Source: Nitriliruptoraceae bacterium (GTDB lineage Bacteria; Actinomycetota; Nitriliruptoria; Nitriliruptorales; Nitriliruptoraceae). Taken from it: DNA of 11,610 bases. A program made the translations under genes and the position numbers. The notes beneath the pieces are model-generated. The model was not told where the DNA came from. It saw nothing but the letters and a program-made list of their open reading frames with translations, and searched no databases. The stretch's first letter is position 1, and every line of letters begins with the position of its first letter. The DNA lies in the NCBI GenBank assembly GCA_007134165.1, contig SLLJ01000483.1:1-11610 (forward strand), read 5' to 3'. Shown here in pieces: positions 1-6,902 of this stretch.

Positions 1-1699
1 CGTCGTGGTCGTCTTCGTGGTCCTCGGAGGCGCCCGCCGGGACCCGTACCGGCAGCCCGGTCTCATCCTCGGCGTACTTGCGGTGCCAGAACTCGTCGCG
101 GTGGGTGATCGTGGGGACGGCCTCGAAGTTGTAGTGGGGCGGGGGCGAGGCGGTCATCCACTCCAGGGTGCGCGCATCCCACGGGTCGAGCCCGGAGGCC
201 TCGCCGCTGCGCAGGCTGCGGATGAGGTTGCCGAGAAACACCAGCGCGGAGAAGAACAGGACCACGAAGCCGATCGAGCTGAGCAGGTTGTACAACTCCA
301 CGGCGCCGCCGAGCTCGGCGGGGAGCACCGAGGTGCGCCGCGGCTGGCCGAGCAGCCCCGACATGTGCATCGGGCCGAAGGTGAGGTTGAAACCGATCAG
401 CCAGGTCCAGAAGTGCAGCTTGCCCAGCTTCTCGTCCATCAGTTTGCCGGTGACCTTCGGGAACCAGAAGTAGATCCCGGCGATCAGCCCGAACAGCGCG
501 CCCCCGAAGAGGACGTAGTGGAAGTGGGCGACCACGTAGTAGGTGTCGTGCTGCTGCGCGTTGTGCGGCACGATCGAGTGGGTGACCCCCGACAGCCCGC
601 CGATGGTGAACATCGACACGAACCCGATCGAGAACAGCATCGCGGTGTCCAGGCGGAGCTTGCCGCCCCACATCGTGAACACCCAGTTGAAGATCTTGAT
701 CCCGGTCGGGACCGCGATGAACATCGTGGCCAACCCGAACGCGGAGCGGGCGACGGGGCCGATCGCGGAGGTGAACATGTGGTGCGCCCACACCCCGAAG
801 CCGATGAAGCCGATGGCCGCACCGGCGAAGGCGACTGCGGCGTAGCCGAACAGCGGCTTGCGCGAACCCACCGGCAGGATCTCGGACACGATCCCCATGG
901 CCGGCAGGATCATGATGTAGACCTCGGGATGCCCGAACAGCCAGAACAGATGCTGGTAGAGCACCGGGTCCCCGCCGGTACCGGGCTGGAAGAACTGCGC
1001 GCCGTACACCGTGTCGAACTGCAGCATGAACAGCGCCACCGCGATGATCGGGATCGCGAACAGCAGCAGGAAGCTGGTCACCAGCGTCATCCACACGAAC
1101 ATCGGCATGCGCATGAAGGTCATGCCCGGGGCCCGCATGTTCAGGATCGTGACGATGAAGTTGATCGCGGCGGCCAGCGAGCTGACCCCCAGAATCTGCA
1201 GCCCCACGGCGTAGAAGGCCATGTTCGAGGTGGCATCCGCGTGCAGTGGGGCGTAGCCCACCCAGCTGCCGTTGGGCGCCCCGCCGAGCAGGAACGAGGA
1301 GTACAGGAAGATGCCGCCGAACAGGTAGACCCAGTAGCTGAAGGCGTTGAGCCGGGGGAAGGCGACGTCGCGCGCCCCGATCATCAGCGGGGTCAGGTAG
1401 TTGAAGAACGCCGCCGCGAGCGGCATCACCACCAGGAACACCATCGTCAGGCCGTGCATGGTGAACATCTGGTTGTAGATCTCGGCGGTGATCACCGATT
1501 GGTCGGCCTGGGACAGCTGCCAGCGGATCAGTCCGGACTCCAGGCCCCCGATGCCGAAGAACACCAGGGTGGTCCAGAAGTACATGATCCCGATCTTCTT
1601 GTGATCGGTGGTGGTCAGCCAACTCGAGAAGCCCGTGAGGGCCGTCGGGCGGGGGAAGCCCCCCTGCTCCGGGGCGGTCTTCGTCGAGGCGCTCGCCAT
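1..1699 (-). CDS. ctaD: Cytochrome c oxidase subunit I (caa3/aa3 type), C-terminus beyond the left edge
   Basis: Catalytic subunit of the heme-copper terminal oxidase in the cytoplasmic membrane: it reduces O2 to water with electrons from subunit II and pumps protons. Translation from ATG at 1699 gives 566 codons with no stop before the window edge. The start is backed by a GGGAGG ribosome site at 1709-1714, 9 bases upstream. Visible ligands: His82 (MHG) and His394 for the low-spin heme, His392 for heme a3, and His257, His306 and His307 for CuB, with Tyr261 of GHPEVY as the crosslinked Tyr. D-channel residues Asn100, Asp111 and Asn118, Glu259, and K-channel Thr332 and Lys335 (PTGIK) are all present, so this is an A1-type proton-pumping enzyme. 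The visible end is a soluble acidic His/Asp/Glu-rich tail, so little is probably missing unless a subunit III fusion follows. ctaC lies 111 bases upstream. Confidence 0.97.
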   Translation of the reverse strand, partial: MASASTKTAPEQGGFPRPTALTGFSSWLTTTDHKKIGIMYFWTTLVFFGIGGLESGLIRWQLSQADQSVITAEIYNQMFTMHGLTMVFLVVMPLAAAFFNYLTPLMIGARDVAFPRLNAFSYWVYLFGGIFLYSSFLLGGAPNGSWVGYAPLHADATSNMAFYAVGLQILGVSSLAAAINFIVTILNMRAPGMTFMRMPMFVWMTLVTSFLLLFAIPIIAVALFMLQFDTVYGAQFFQPGTGGDPVLYQHLFWLFGHPEVYIMILPAMGIVSEILPVGSRKPLFGYAAVAFAGAAIGFIGFGVWAHHMFTSAIGPVARSAFGLATMFIAVPTGIKIFNWVFTMWGGKLRLDTAMLFSIGFVSMFTIGGLSGVTHSIVPHNAQQHDTYYVVAHFHYVLFGGALFGLIAGIYFWFPKVTGKLMDEKLGKLHFWTWLIGFNLTFGPMHMSGLLGQPRRTSVLPAELGGAVELYNLLSSIGFVVLFFSALVFLGNLIRSLRSGEASGLDPWDARTLEWMTASPPPHYNFEAVPTITHRDEFWHRKYAEDETGLPVRVPAGASEDHEDDHD

Positions 1700-1810
1700 G
1701 TGGTGGTTCCTCCCGTGCTTCCCGGATCTGCCCGAGGGCGTCGCCGGGTGGAGCGGTCAGGGTGGGGCGGGTGGGACGGGTCGTGCCGGGGGCTGCAGGT
1801 GCGGGGGTGG
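1700..1810 (-). other. ctaC-ctaD intergenic spacer with G-quadruplex-prone tract
   Basis: This 111-base spacer is unusually long for adjacent oxidase genes. It carries the ctaD ribosome site (GGGAGG, minus strand, 1709-1714). On the plus strand, the template for these genes, positions 1760-1780 hold five G-runs of 3, 4, 3, 3 and 3 separated by only 1, 1, 1 and 2 bases. The coding strand is correspondingly C-rich. No -10 element is evident. Confidence 0.5.
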
Positions 1811-2899
1811 CTATTCCAGGGTGAGCATGTAGGCGACCAGCGCGTCGAGCTCATCCTCCGAGAGGTTGAGGTTGGGCATGCCGATGCGGTTCTCGGTCTC
1901 GTACTGCATCGGCTTCATCGCGTTGGGGTCCTCGAGCCAGGCGCGCAGGTTCTCCTCGGTCATCTCGTGGATGGCTCCGGCGAACTCCTCACGGCTCATC
2001 AGATGAGTCAGGTCGGGTCCGATGCCCGGCGCCCGCGCGCCGTCACCGTCCCAGATCTGGTGGCAGGAAACACAGGCCTGGCGACCGTCACCCAGATCGC
2101 GGAACAACTCGGCCCCCTGTGCCTCGAGGCTGCCGCCGTCGGGCTGCACGGCGGGCTGGGTCTGTGCCTCGATCCACGCGTCGTACTCGTCGGCGGGCAT
2201 CGCGACCACGCGCTGGCGCATGTTGGCGTGCGACAGCCCGCAGTACTCGGCGCACATGCCGATGTAGCGGCCCGGCTCGTCGGCTTGGAGGTTGAGGAAG
2301 GTGGTCTGCCCCGGCACGGCGTCCTGCTTGCCGGCCAGTCGGGGGATCCAGAAGGAGTGGAGCACGCCCTGGTCGGGGGAGCGGGCCGGGTCGGCCGCGG
2401 TCAACTCGAGCCGGACCGGGACGCCGACCGGGATGGCCATCTCGTTGGCGGTGTAGATGTCATGCTCGGGGTAGTAGAACTCCCACCACCAGCGGTGGCC
2501 GATGACCTCGACGGTGAGGAACTCCTCCTCGGGTTCGGCCATGGTCTCGAACACCAACTGCACGGTCGGCACGGCGATCGCGACCAGGATCAGCGCCGGG
2601 ATGATGGTCCAGAGCACCTCGAGGCGGGTGTTTCCGTGCACCTGCACCGGCAGCGAGTCGTCATCGTCCTTCTTGCGGCGGAACTTCACGATCGAAACCA
2701 CGATCAGCGCCTGGACGAACACGAACACGACCGCAGCGACCGCGAACACCACGATGATCAGATCGTGGGGTGACTGGGCGTAGGGGCCGGCCGGGTCCAG
2801 CGCACTGGCGTCGCCGGAGCACGCGGCGAGCAGCAGGGCGAGGACGGCCAGCGCGGCGAGTCGCGCTCGACGACGCGGGGTCGCGGTCCGGTCGCGCAA
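1811..2899 (-). CDS. ctaC: Cytochrome c oxidase subunit II with fused cytochrome c domain (caa3 type)
   Basis: Accepts electrons and passes them through CuA to subunit I; the extra heme c domain identifies a caa3 oxidase. The protein is 362 aa. The chosen start is TTG at 2899, because a perfect AGGAGG sits 7 bases upstream and the start places a lipoprotein signal right at the N-terminus (Arg-rich, then a hydrophobic run, then LLAAC with Cys27). An in-frame ATG at 3049 would add 50 proline-rich residues and bury the signal. Two membrane helices lie at about 46-70 and 95-117, followed by HRWWWEFYYP (135-144). CuA ligands are His181, Cys216, Glu218 (backbone), Cys220, His224 and Met227. The fused domain has CVSCH (276-280), with Met341 as probable axial ligand. 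It is probably co-transcribed with ctaD. Confidence 0.96.
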   Translation of the reverse strand: MRDRTATPRRRARLAALAVLALLLAACSGDASALDPAGPYAQSPHDLIIVVFAVAAVVFVFVQALIVVSIVKFRRKKDDDDSLPVQVHGNTRLEVLWTIIPALILVAIAVPTVQLVFETMAEPEEEFLTVEVIGHRWWWEFYYPEHDIYTANEMAIPVGVPVRLELTAADPARSPDQGVLHSFWIPRLAGKQDAVPGQTTFLNLQADEPGRYIGMCAEYCGLSHANMRQRVVAMPADEYDAWIEAQTQPAVQPDGGSLEAQGAELFRDLGDGRQACVSCHQIWDGDGARAPGIGPDLTHLMSREEFAGAIHEMTEENLRAWLEDPNAMKPMQYETENRIGMPNLNLSEDELDALVAYMLTLE

Positions 2900-3111
2900 C
2901 GTAGGGCCTCCTGGTCGACAACCGTGGGGGGGAGGGGCGGCACGACGAACGGGTCGTCGGGCAGTGGCCGGAGCACCGGGCGGATCCGGGCCGGGCTCCC
3001 GGGCCGTCTGCGGGGCGCAGGCTACCCCTTCGGACCATCCGGGACCCAACCGAGGACCCTGGCCTCCCTGCCCCGAACGGCCCTATTGTCCGGATCTTGG
3101 CGCCTGGGACG
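2900..3111 (-). promoter_or_regulatory. Leader / intergenic region upstream of ctaC with candidate -10
   Basis: This is the longest gene-free stretch in the window (212 bases), lying between the ABC permease stop and ctaC. On the minus strand TAGCCT at 3024-3019 fits the TANNNT -10 pattern, with a weak TTGGGT about 19 bases further upstream; a start near 3012 would leave a leader of about 110 bases. A G-run of seven followed by a G-run of four (plus strand, 2926-2937) lies just upstream of the ribosome site. I see no open reading frame of its own, no clear riboswitch and no convincing terminator for the ABC operon. It is therefore unresolved whether ctaC has its own promoter or is read through from the ABC genes. 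Confidence 0.35.
2907..2912 (-). promoter_or_regulatory. Ribosome binding site deciding the TTG start of ctaC
   Basis: The minus strand reads AGGAGG here, 7 bases before TTG at 2899-2897. This consensus site selects the unusual TTG codon over the in-frame ATG 150 bases upstream, and the resulting N-terminus is a canonical lipoprotein signal peptide. Confidence 0.85.
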
Positions 3112-3861
3112 TCACGGTTCCCAGCGGAACGTGCGTGTAGTGACCGCCACCGACGCGACACTCCAGACCACCAACGCGACGAACGGACCCCGCGCGAACC
3201 CGCCACCGTCGAAGGCGACCCGCAGCGCCTCGCCGAGCGCCCCGACCGGCAGCGCGCGACCGACCGCGGCCAGCGCGTCGGGCAGCGTCCCGGCGTCGAA
3301 GGTCACTCCGCTGATCACGAGCAGCACGAGGAACGCGGCGTTGGACAGCGCCAAGGTGGCCTCAGCCCGCAGCGTGCCCGCCATCAGCAGGCCGAGTGCG
3401 GTGGTGGCCAGCGTTCCGAGCAGCACGGCCAGCGGCGCGGCCAGCCCGCCGCCCTGCGGCTGCCAGTCGAGCATGCTCAGCGCCAGCACGGTGACCAGCG
3501 CCACCTGCACCGCCAGCACCGCCGCGACCGCCAGCGCCTTGGCGGCGAGGAACCCCGCGCGCGGCAACGGAGTGCCTCCGAGCCGCTTGAGCACCCCGTA
3601 CTTGCGCTCGAACGCGGTCTGGATCGCCACCGCCACGAGCCCCGTCGCCGCGACCGACAGCGCCAGCACCCCGGGTACGAGGAAGTCGACCGCGCGCCTC
3701 TCGCCGGTGGGCAGCACCTCGACGACCGAGAAGAACACCAGGATGCCCACCGGGATCCCGAACGTCACCAGCAGGCTCTCCCCGGAGCGCACCAGCAGGC
3801 GCAGCTCCATGGCCGCCTGGGCGAGCACCGCCCGCAGCATCGGCGTGTCGCGCTCGTTCAT
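3112..3861 (-). CDS. ABC-2 type transporter permease
   Basis: Membrane half of an ABC exporter, 249 aa. Hydrophobic segments at about 29-49, 59-81, 105-130, 140-162, 170-188 and 225-241 give the six helices usual for ABC-2 permeases. The cytoplasmic stretch ERKYGVLKRLGGTPLPR (85-101) is the typical conserved loop after helix 2. The start ATG at 3861 overlaps the stop of the upstream ATPase gene as ATGA; Met8 is an alternative start but lacks that coupling. The substrate cannot be read from the sequence. Related pairs in actinobacteria sit near heme A synthase and cytochrome oxidase assembly genes and are often labelled antibiotic or heme-linked exporters. The position just upstream of ctaC-ctaD here is compatible with a role in cytochrome biogenesis, which remains inference. 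Confidence 0.9.
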   Translation of the reverse strand: MNERDTPMLRAVLAQAAMELRLLVRSGESLLVTFGIPVGILVFFSVVEVLPTGERRAVDFLVPGVLALSVAATGLVAVAIQTAFERKYGVLKRLGGTPLPRAGFLAAKALAVAAVLAVQVALVTVLALSMLDWQPQGGGLAAPLAVLLGTLATTALGLLMAGTLRAEATLALSNAAFLVLLVISGVTFDAGTLPDALAAVGRALPVGALGEALRVAFDGGGFARGPFVALVVWSVASVAVTTRTFRWEP

Positions 3862-4781
3862 GTCCGGTCCTCCTCGGCGGTGAGCCGTAGAAAGACCTCC
3901 TCGAGGCTGCGCTTGCCGGCCTGCAGTTCCCCCAGTTCGACGTCGTGGGAGGCCAGCCAGGCGGTGAGCCGGGCGACCAACTGCGGGTCGTTGGCGGCGT
4001 GCACGACGTAGCGGCCGGGACGCGGCTGCTCGACCCTGGCACCGACGGCAGCGGCGAGATCGGCAAGGTCCAGGTCGGGCTGGGCCGTGAAACTCAGGCG
4101 GGCGCGCTGACCATGGGTGAGCTCATCGGGGGTGCCCAGCGCCACCAGCTGGCCGCGGTCCATGATCGCGACCCGGTCGGCGAGCTGCTCGGCCTCGTCG
4201 AGTAGGTGGGTGGTCAGCACGACGGTGACCCCGGCGGCGCGCAGCTCGCCGATGTGCTCCCAGGTCCGGCGGCGGGCCGCCGGGTCGAGCCCGGCGGTGG
4301 GCTCATCGAGGAACACGACCTCGGGGCGGCCGACCAGGGCCAGCGCCAACGACAGCCGCTGTTTCTGCCCGCCCGACAGGTCCCGGAACCGGGTCCGGCG
4401 CGTGTCGCTGAGTCCGACCCGCTCGAGCAGTTCGTCGGGATCGAGCGGGTCGGCGTGGAACGCGGCGAACAGCCGCAGTACCTCCTGCGGACGCGCCATC
4501 GGGTAGACCCCGCCCTCCTGCAGCATCAGCCCCACCCGGGGCCGCAGCCGCCGGGCGTCGCGGCGCGGGTCGAGCCCGAGCACCCGCACGGTGCCCGCAT
4601 CCGGCACGCGGTAGCCCTCGCAGCACTCGACGGTGGTGGTCTTGCCCGCCCCGTTGGGGCCGAGCAGCGCCAGCGTCTCGCCCGCGGCCACCTGCAGCTC
4701 CAGCCCGTCGACCGCGGTCAGCGAGCCGTAGCGTTTGGTCAGCCCGCGCACGAGGATCGCGGGCTCAGCGGCATCGGTCAC
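3858..4781 (-). CDS. ABC transporter ATP-binding protein (exporter class)
   Basis: Nucleotide-binding partner of the ABC-2 permease that follows it with a 4-base overlap. The 307-aa protein has Walker A GPNGAGKTT (41-49), Q-loop Gln88, signature LSGGQKQR (135-142), Walker B VVFLDEP (155-161) with catalytic Glu160, D-loop AGLD (163-166) and switch His192. A regulatory C-terminal segment after about 225, ending in the SLEEVFLRLT motif, is usual for drug/ABC-2 exporters of the CcmA/NatA/DrrA type. The start chosen is GTG at 4781: it is followed directly by the conserved fold and has a GGAG about 12 bases upstream. The longer in-frame ATG at 4862 would run into the divergent gene and add 27 Arg/Pro-rich residues. 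Confidence 0.93.
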   Translation of the reverse strand: MTDAAEPAILVRGLTKRYGSLTAVDGLELQVAAGETLALLGPNGAGKTTTVECCEGYRVPDAGTVRVLGLDPRRDARRLRPRVGLMLQEGGVYPMARPQEVLRLFAAFHADPLDPDELLERVGLSDTRRTRFRDLSGGQKQRLSLALALVGRPEVVFLDEPTAGLDPAARRRTWEHIGELRAAGVTVVLTTHLLDEAEQLADRVAIMDRGQLVALGTPDELTHGQRARLSFTAQPDLDLADLAAAVGARVEQPRPGRYVVHAANDPQLVARLTAWLASHDVELGELQAGKRSLEEVFLRLTAEEDRT

Positions 4782-4812
4782 GGTCGGGCGGATCTCCGGG
4801 GAGCGGCGCCGG

Positions 4813-4818
4813 AGCCTA
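4813..4818 (-). promoter_or_regulatory. Candidate -10 element for the ABC transporter operon
   Basis: The minus strand reads TAGGCT, fitting TANNNT. A transcription start near 4806 would leave a leader of about 24 bases that includes the GGAG ahead of the GTG start. No good -35 hexamer is visible, so the call rests on the -10 and spacing alone. Confidence 0.4.
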
Positions 4819-4842
4819 CCCGGGGTCGCACTCGGTCTGGCG

Positions 4843-4848
4843 TACGCT
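4843..4848 (+). promoter_or_regulatory. Candidate -10 element for a leaderless AI-2E transporter transcript
   Basis: TACGCT fits TANNNT and lies exactly six bases before the GTG at 4855, so transcription would begin on the start codon. There is no Shine-Dalgarno sequence ahead of that GTG apart from a G-run, which fits leaderless translation as found widely in Actinomycetota. The hexamer overlaps the palindrome GCGTACGC (4840-4847), which could also be an operator half. Confidence 0.5.
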
Positions 4849-4854
4849 GCGGGG

Positions 4855-6072
4855 GTGGACACCGATCAGCATCCGCCGGCCCCAGGCTGGCGTGCACCGC
4901 AGTGGCAGCCGGGGCTGGCGCTGCCGATCGGCGCGGGCATCACCCTGGGCATCCTCGCCGCGCAGAGCATCACGGCGGTTCTGGGCCGCGTGCAGGGCCT
5001 GATCGCGATCGTGGTGACCAGCCTGTTCCTGTCCTTCGCGATGGAGCCGGCGGTGCAGTACCTCGCCCGCCGGGGCATGCGCCGCGGAGCGGGCACCGGG
5101 ATCGTGTTCGTGGTCGGCCTGCTGCTACTCGGCGGGTTCGTGACTGCCATGGCCGGGCTGGTGCTCGATCAGGTCCGCAGCCTCACCGCCGCCGTGCCCA
5201 CGCTGGCCTCGGATCTCGGCGAGCAGGCCGTCGACCTGCTCCCGCCCGAGCTCGGAGAACCGCTCGCCGCCTGGCTCGAGGAGCAGCAGCGCACGATGCC
5301 CGCCCGGCTCACCGCCGCCGCCGGGACGCTTGGCCGGGGCGCGCTGGGCTTCGGCCAGACGATCCTCGGCGGAGCGTTCCAGGTGGCCACGATCGCACTC
5401 GTGACCTTCTACCTGGTGGCCGATGCTCCCCGGCTGCGTCTGCGGCTGGCCAGCCGACTGGCCCCGCGCGAACAGGTCCGGGTCCTGGGGCTGTGGGAGC
5501 TGGCGATCGCCAAGACCGGCGGCTACGTCTACAGCCGGGTGCTCACCGCGGTGGTCTCGACCGTGTTCCACCTCGTCGTCTTCGGGTTGCTCGGGTTAGA
5601 CTACGCGGTGGCGCTGGGTATCTGGGTCGGCCTGATCTCCTCGCTGATTCCGGCCATCGGCACCTACCTGGCCGGCGCCCTGCCGGTGATCGTCGCACTG
5701 GCCGACCGGCCTGCGCTGGCGCTGTGGGTCCTGCTCGCCATCGTGTCCTACCAGCAGGTCGAGAACTACCTGATCGTGCCCAAGATCACCGCCACGACCA
5801 TGGAGTTGCACCCCGCGCTGGCGTTCCTGTCGGTACTCGCCGGCGGCGCCCTGGCCGGGGTGACCGGAGCGCTGCTCGCGATCCCCGCGGTCGCGATCGT
5901 CACCGCGCTGCTGTCAGCCGCCACCGAGGAGTACGAGGTACTCGAGCACGAACTCCTCGAGACCGGCCCGAGCGCCGCCGCCGCCGAACTCATCGACGAG
6001 GCCGGGGAGCAGGACCCACGCACCACCGACGCGGACGACCGCGACCGGCCCGAGAACCGAGGGGCACCATGA
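4855..6072 (+). CDS. AI-2E family transporter (PerM/TqsA-like membrane protein)
   Basis: Integral membrane protein of 405 aa. The family includes E. coli TqsA (autoinducer-2 export), PerM and Na+/H+ or solute exporters, so the name does not fix a substrate. Hydrophobic segments lie near 22-42, 47-65, 82-105, 166-190, 225-247, 252-283, 287-305 and 320-354, with the soluble stretch 106-160 between helices 3 and 4, as in the family. The signature QQVENYLIVPKI (300-311), followed by the LHP motif at 318-320, is clear. The C-terminal tail from about 357 is hydrophilic, very acidic and probably cytoplasmic. GTG at 4855 was chosen over the in-frame upstream start at 4735 because the latter overlaps the divergent ABC gene and its promoter. 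The stop overlaps the prmA start as ATGA. Confidence 0.9.
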   Translation: MDTDQHPPAPGWRAPQWQPGLALPIGAGITLGILAAQSITAVLGRVQGLIAIVVTSLFLSFAMEPAVQYLARRGMRRGAGTGIVFVVGLLLLGGFVTAMAGLVLDQVRSLTAAVPTLASDLGEQAVDLLPPELGEPLAAWLEEQQRTMPARLTAAAGTLGRGALGFGQTILGGAFQVATIALVTFYLVADAPRLRLRLASRLAPREQVRVLGLWELAIAKTGGYVYSRVLTAVVSTVFHLVVFGLLGLDYAVALGIWVGLISSLIPAIGTYLAGALPVIVALADRPALALWVLLAIVSYQQVENYLIVPKITATTMELHPALAFLSVLAGGALAGVTGALLAIPAVAIVTALLSAATEEYEVLEHELLETGPSAAAAELIDEAGEQDPRTTDADDRDRPENRGAP

Positions 6073-6902
6073 CTGAACCGGGAACCTACCGCTACCACCT
6101 GCCCATCGGGTCCGCCGACGTCGAGGAGGTCGCCGCCCGGCTGTGGGCGGCGGGTGCGCTCGGCGTGCTGGAACACCCCGACGAGCTGGTCGCGTGGTTC
6201 CCCGACGCCCAGGCGCCGGTTCCGCCCGGCGGGTTCTGGGCCTTCGAACCCGACCGCGACTGGCAGGCCGCCTGGAAGGCAACGATCCACCCGGTACGGG
6301 CGGGCAGCTTCATCGTGGTGCCCACCTGGCGCGTCGACGAACATGCCGAGCAAGCCGGCGAAACGACCGTGGTGCTCGATCCGGGCCGTGCGTTCGGCAG
6401 CGGCCACCACGCGACCACGGCGATGTGCCTGAAGGCACTCGACGACCTCGAGCTCTACGGTCGCCGCGTTGTCGACGTCGGCTGCGGCAGCGGGATCCTT
6501 TCGGTTGCCGCAGCGCTGCGCGGCGCCCGGGTGGTCGCCGTCGACGTGGATCCCGACGCCGTCACGGTCACCGCCCACAACGCCGCGCGCAACGGCGTGT
6601 GTGTCGATGCCCGCCTCGGCAGCATCGAGCAGGTCCGCACGCCCGCCGACGTCGTGGTCGCCAACATCGTCACCGACGTGCTGGTCGAACTGGCCCCGGC
6701 GCTGGTCGCACGCACCGCCGGCACGCTGGTGCTCGGCGGCATCGCCAGCGAGCGCAGCGAGGAGGTCACCGCCGCCCTACGAGCCACGGGCGCCGATCTC
6801 GACCTGCCGCCGCCCGACTACCGGGAGGGCTGGGCCTGCCTGCGGGCCCGTCGCCCGCGGGCCGCCGACGCCCGCACCGTCCGGCAGGCGGAGGCCCCAT
6901 GA
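6069..6902 (+). CDS. prmA: Ribosomal protein L11 methyltransferase
   Basis: SAM-dependent enzyme that trimethylates ribosomal protein L11 in E. coli at Ala1, Lys3 and Lys39; it acts in the cytoplasm on free L11. The 277-aa product is close to the family length (E. coli about 293). The N-terminal substrate-recognition domain (about 1-60) leads to a linker with the DWQAAWK motif (64-70). The hallmark LDPGRAFGSGHHATT spans 103-117, SAM motif I VDVGCGSGILSVAAA is at 135-149, motif II VVAVDVDPDAV at 155-165, and VVANI at 196-200. About 20 residues after 257 extend past the fold and are Arg/Ala-rich. The ribosome site is GAGGGG just before ATG at 6069. The gene overlaps the upstream AI-2E gene (ATGA) and the downstream lipoprotein gene (ATGA). 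Confidence 0.92.
   Translation: MTEPGTYRYHLPIGSADVEEVAARLWAAGALGVLEHPDELVAWFPDAQAPVPPGGFWAFEPDRDWQAAWKATIHPVRAGSFIVVPTWRVDEHAEQAGETTVVLDPGRAFGSGHHATTAMCLKALDDLELYGRRVVDVGCGSGILSVAAALRGARVVAVDVDPDAVTVTAHNAARNGVCVDARLGSIEQVRTPADVVVANIVTDVLVELAPALVARTAGTLVLGGIASERSEEVTAALRATGADLDLPPPDYREGWACLRARRPRAADARTVRQAEAP

Noticed and set aside
63..1622. A 519-codon minus-strand frame overlapping ctaD
   Set aside because: It is an out-of-frame shadow of ctaD with Arg/Pro/His-rich composition; the true frame has all oxidase ligands.
5..2773. A 922-codon open frame on the plus strand running opposite ctaD and most of ctaC
   Set aside because: It is codon-aligned antisense to two certain oxidase genes; the strong GC bias at third positions removes antisense stops. 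The product is His/Arg/Glu/Gln-rich with no fold-like pattern or ribosome site.
2900..3049. In-frame ATG extension of ctaC to 3049
   Set aside because: It would add 50 residues with no membrane or signal character ahead of a lipoprotein signal, and it lacks the AGGAGG that precedes TTG 2899.
3084..3089. TATTGT on the plus strand, a good -10 match
   Set aside because: No plus-strand gene follows; downstream are only antisense ORF shadows, so I could not assign it a function.
4206..6902. A continuous 898-codon plus-strand frame that includes prmA
   Set aside because: Only the part from ATG 6069 encodes PrmA. The upstream part lies antisense to the ABC ATPase and out of frame with the AI-2E gene, and is Arg/Gly/Pro-rich.
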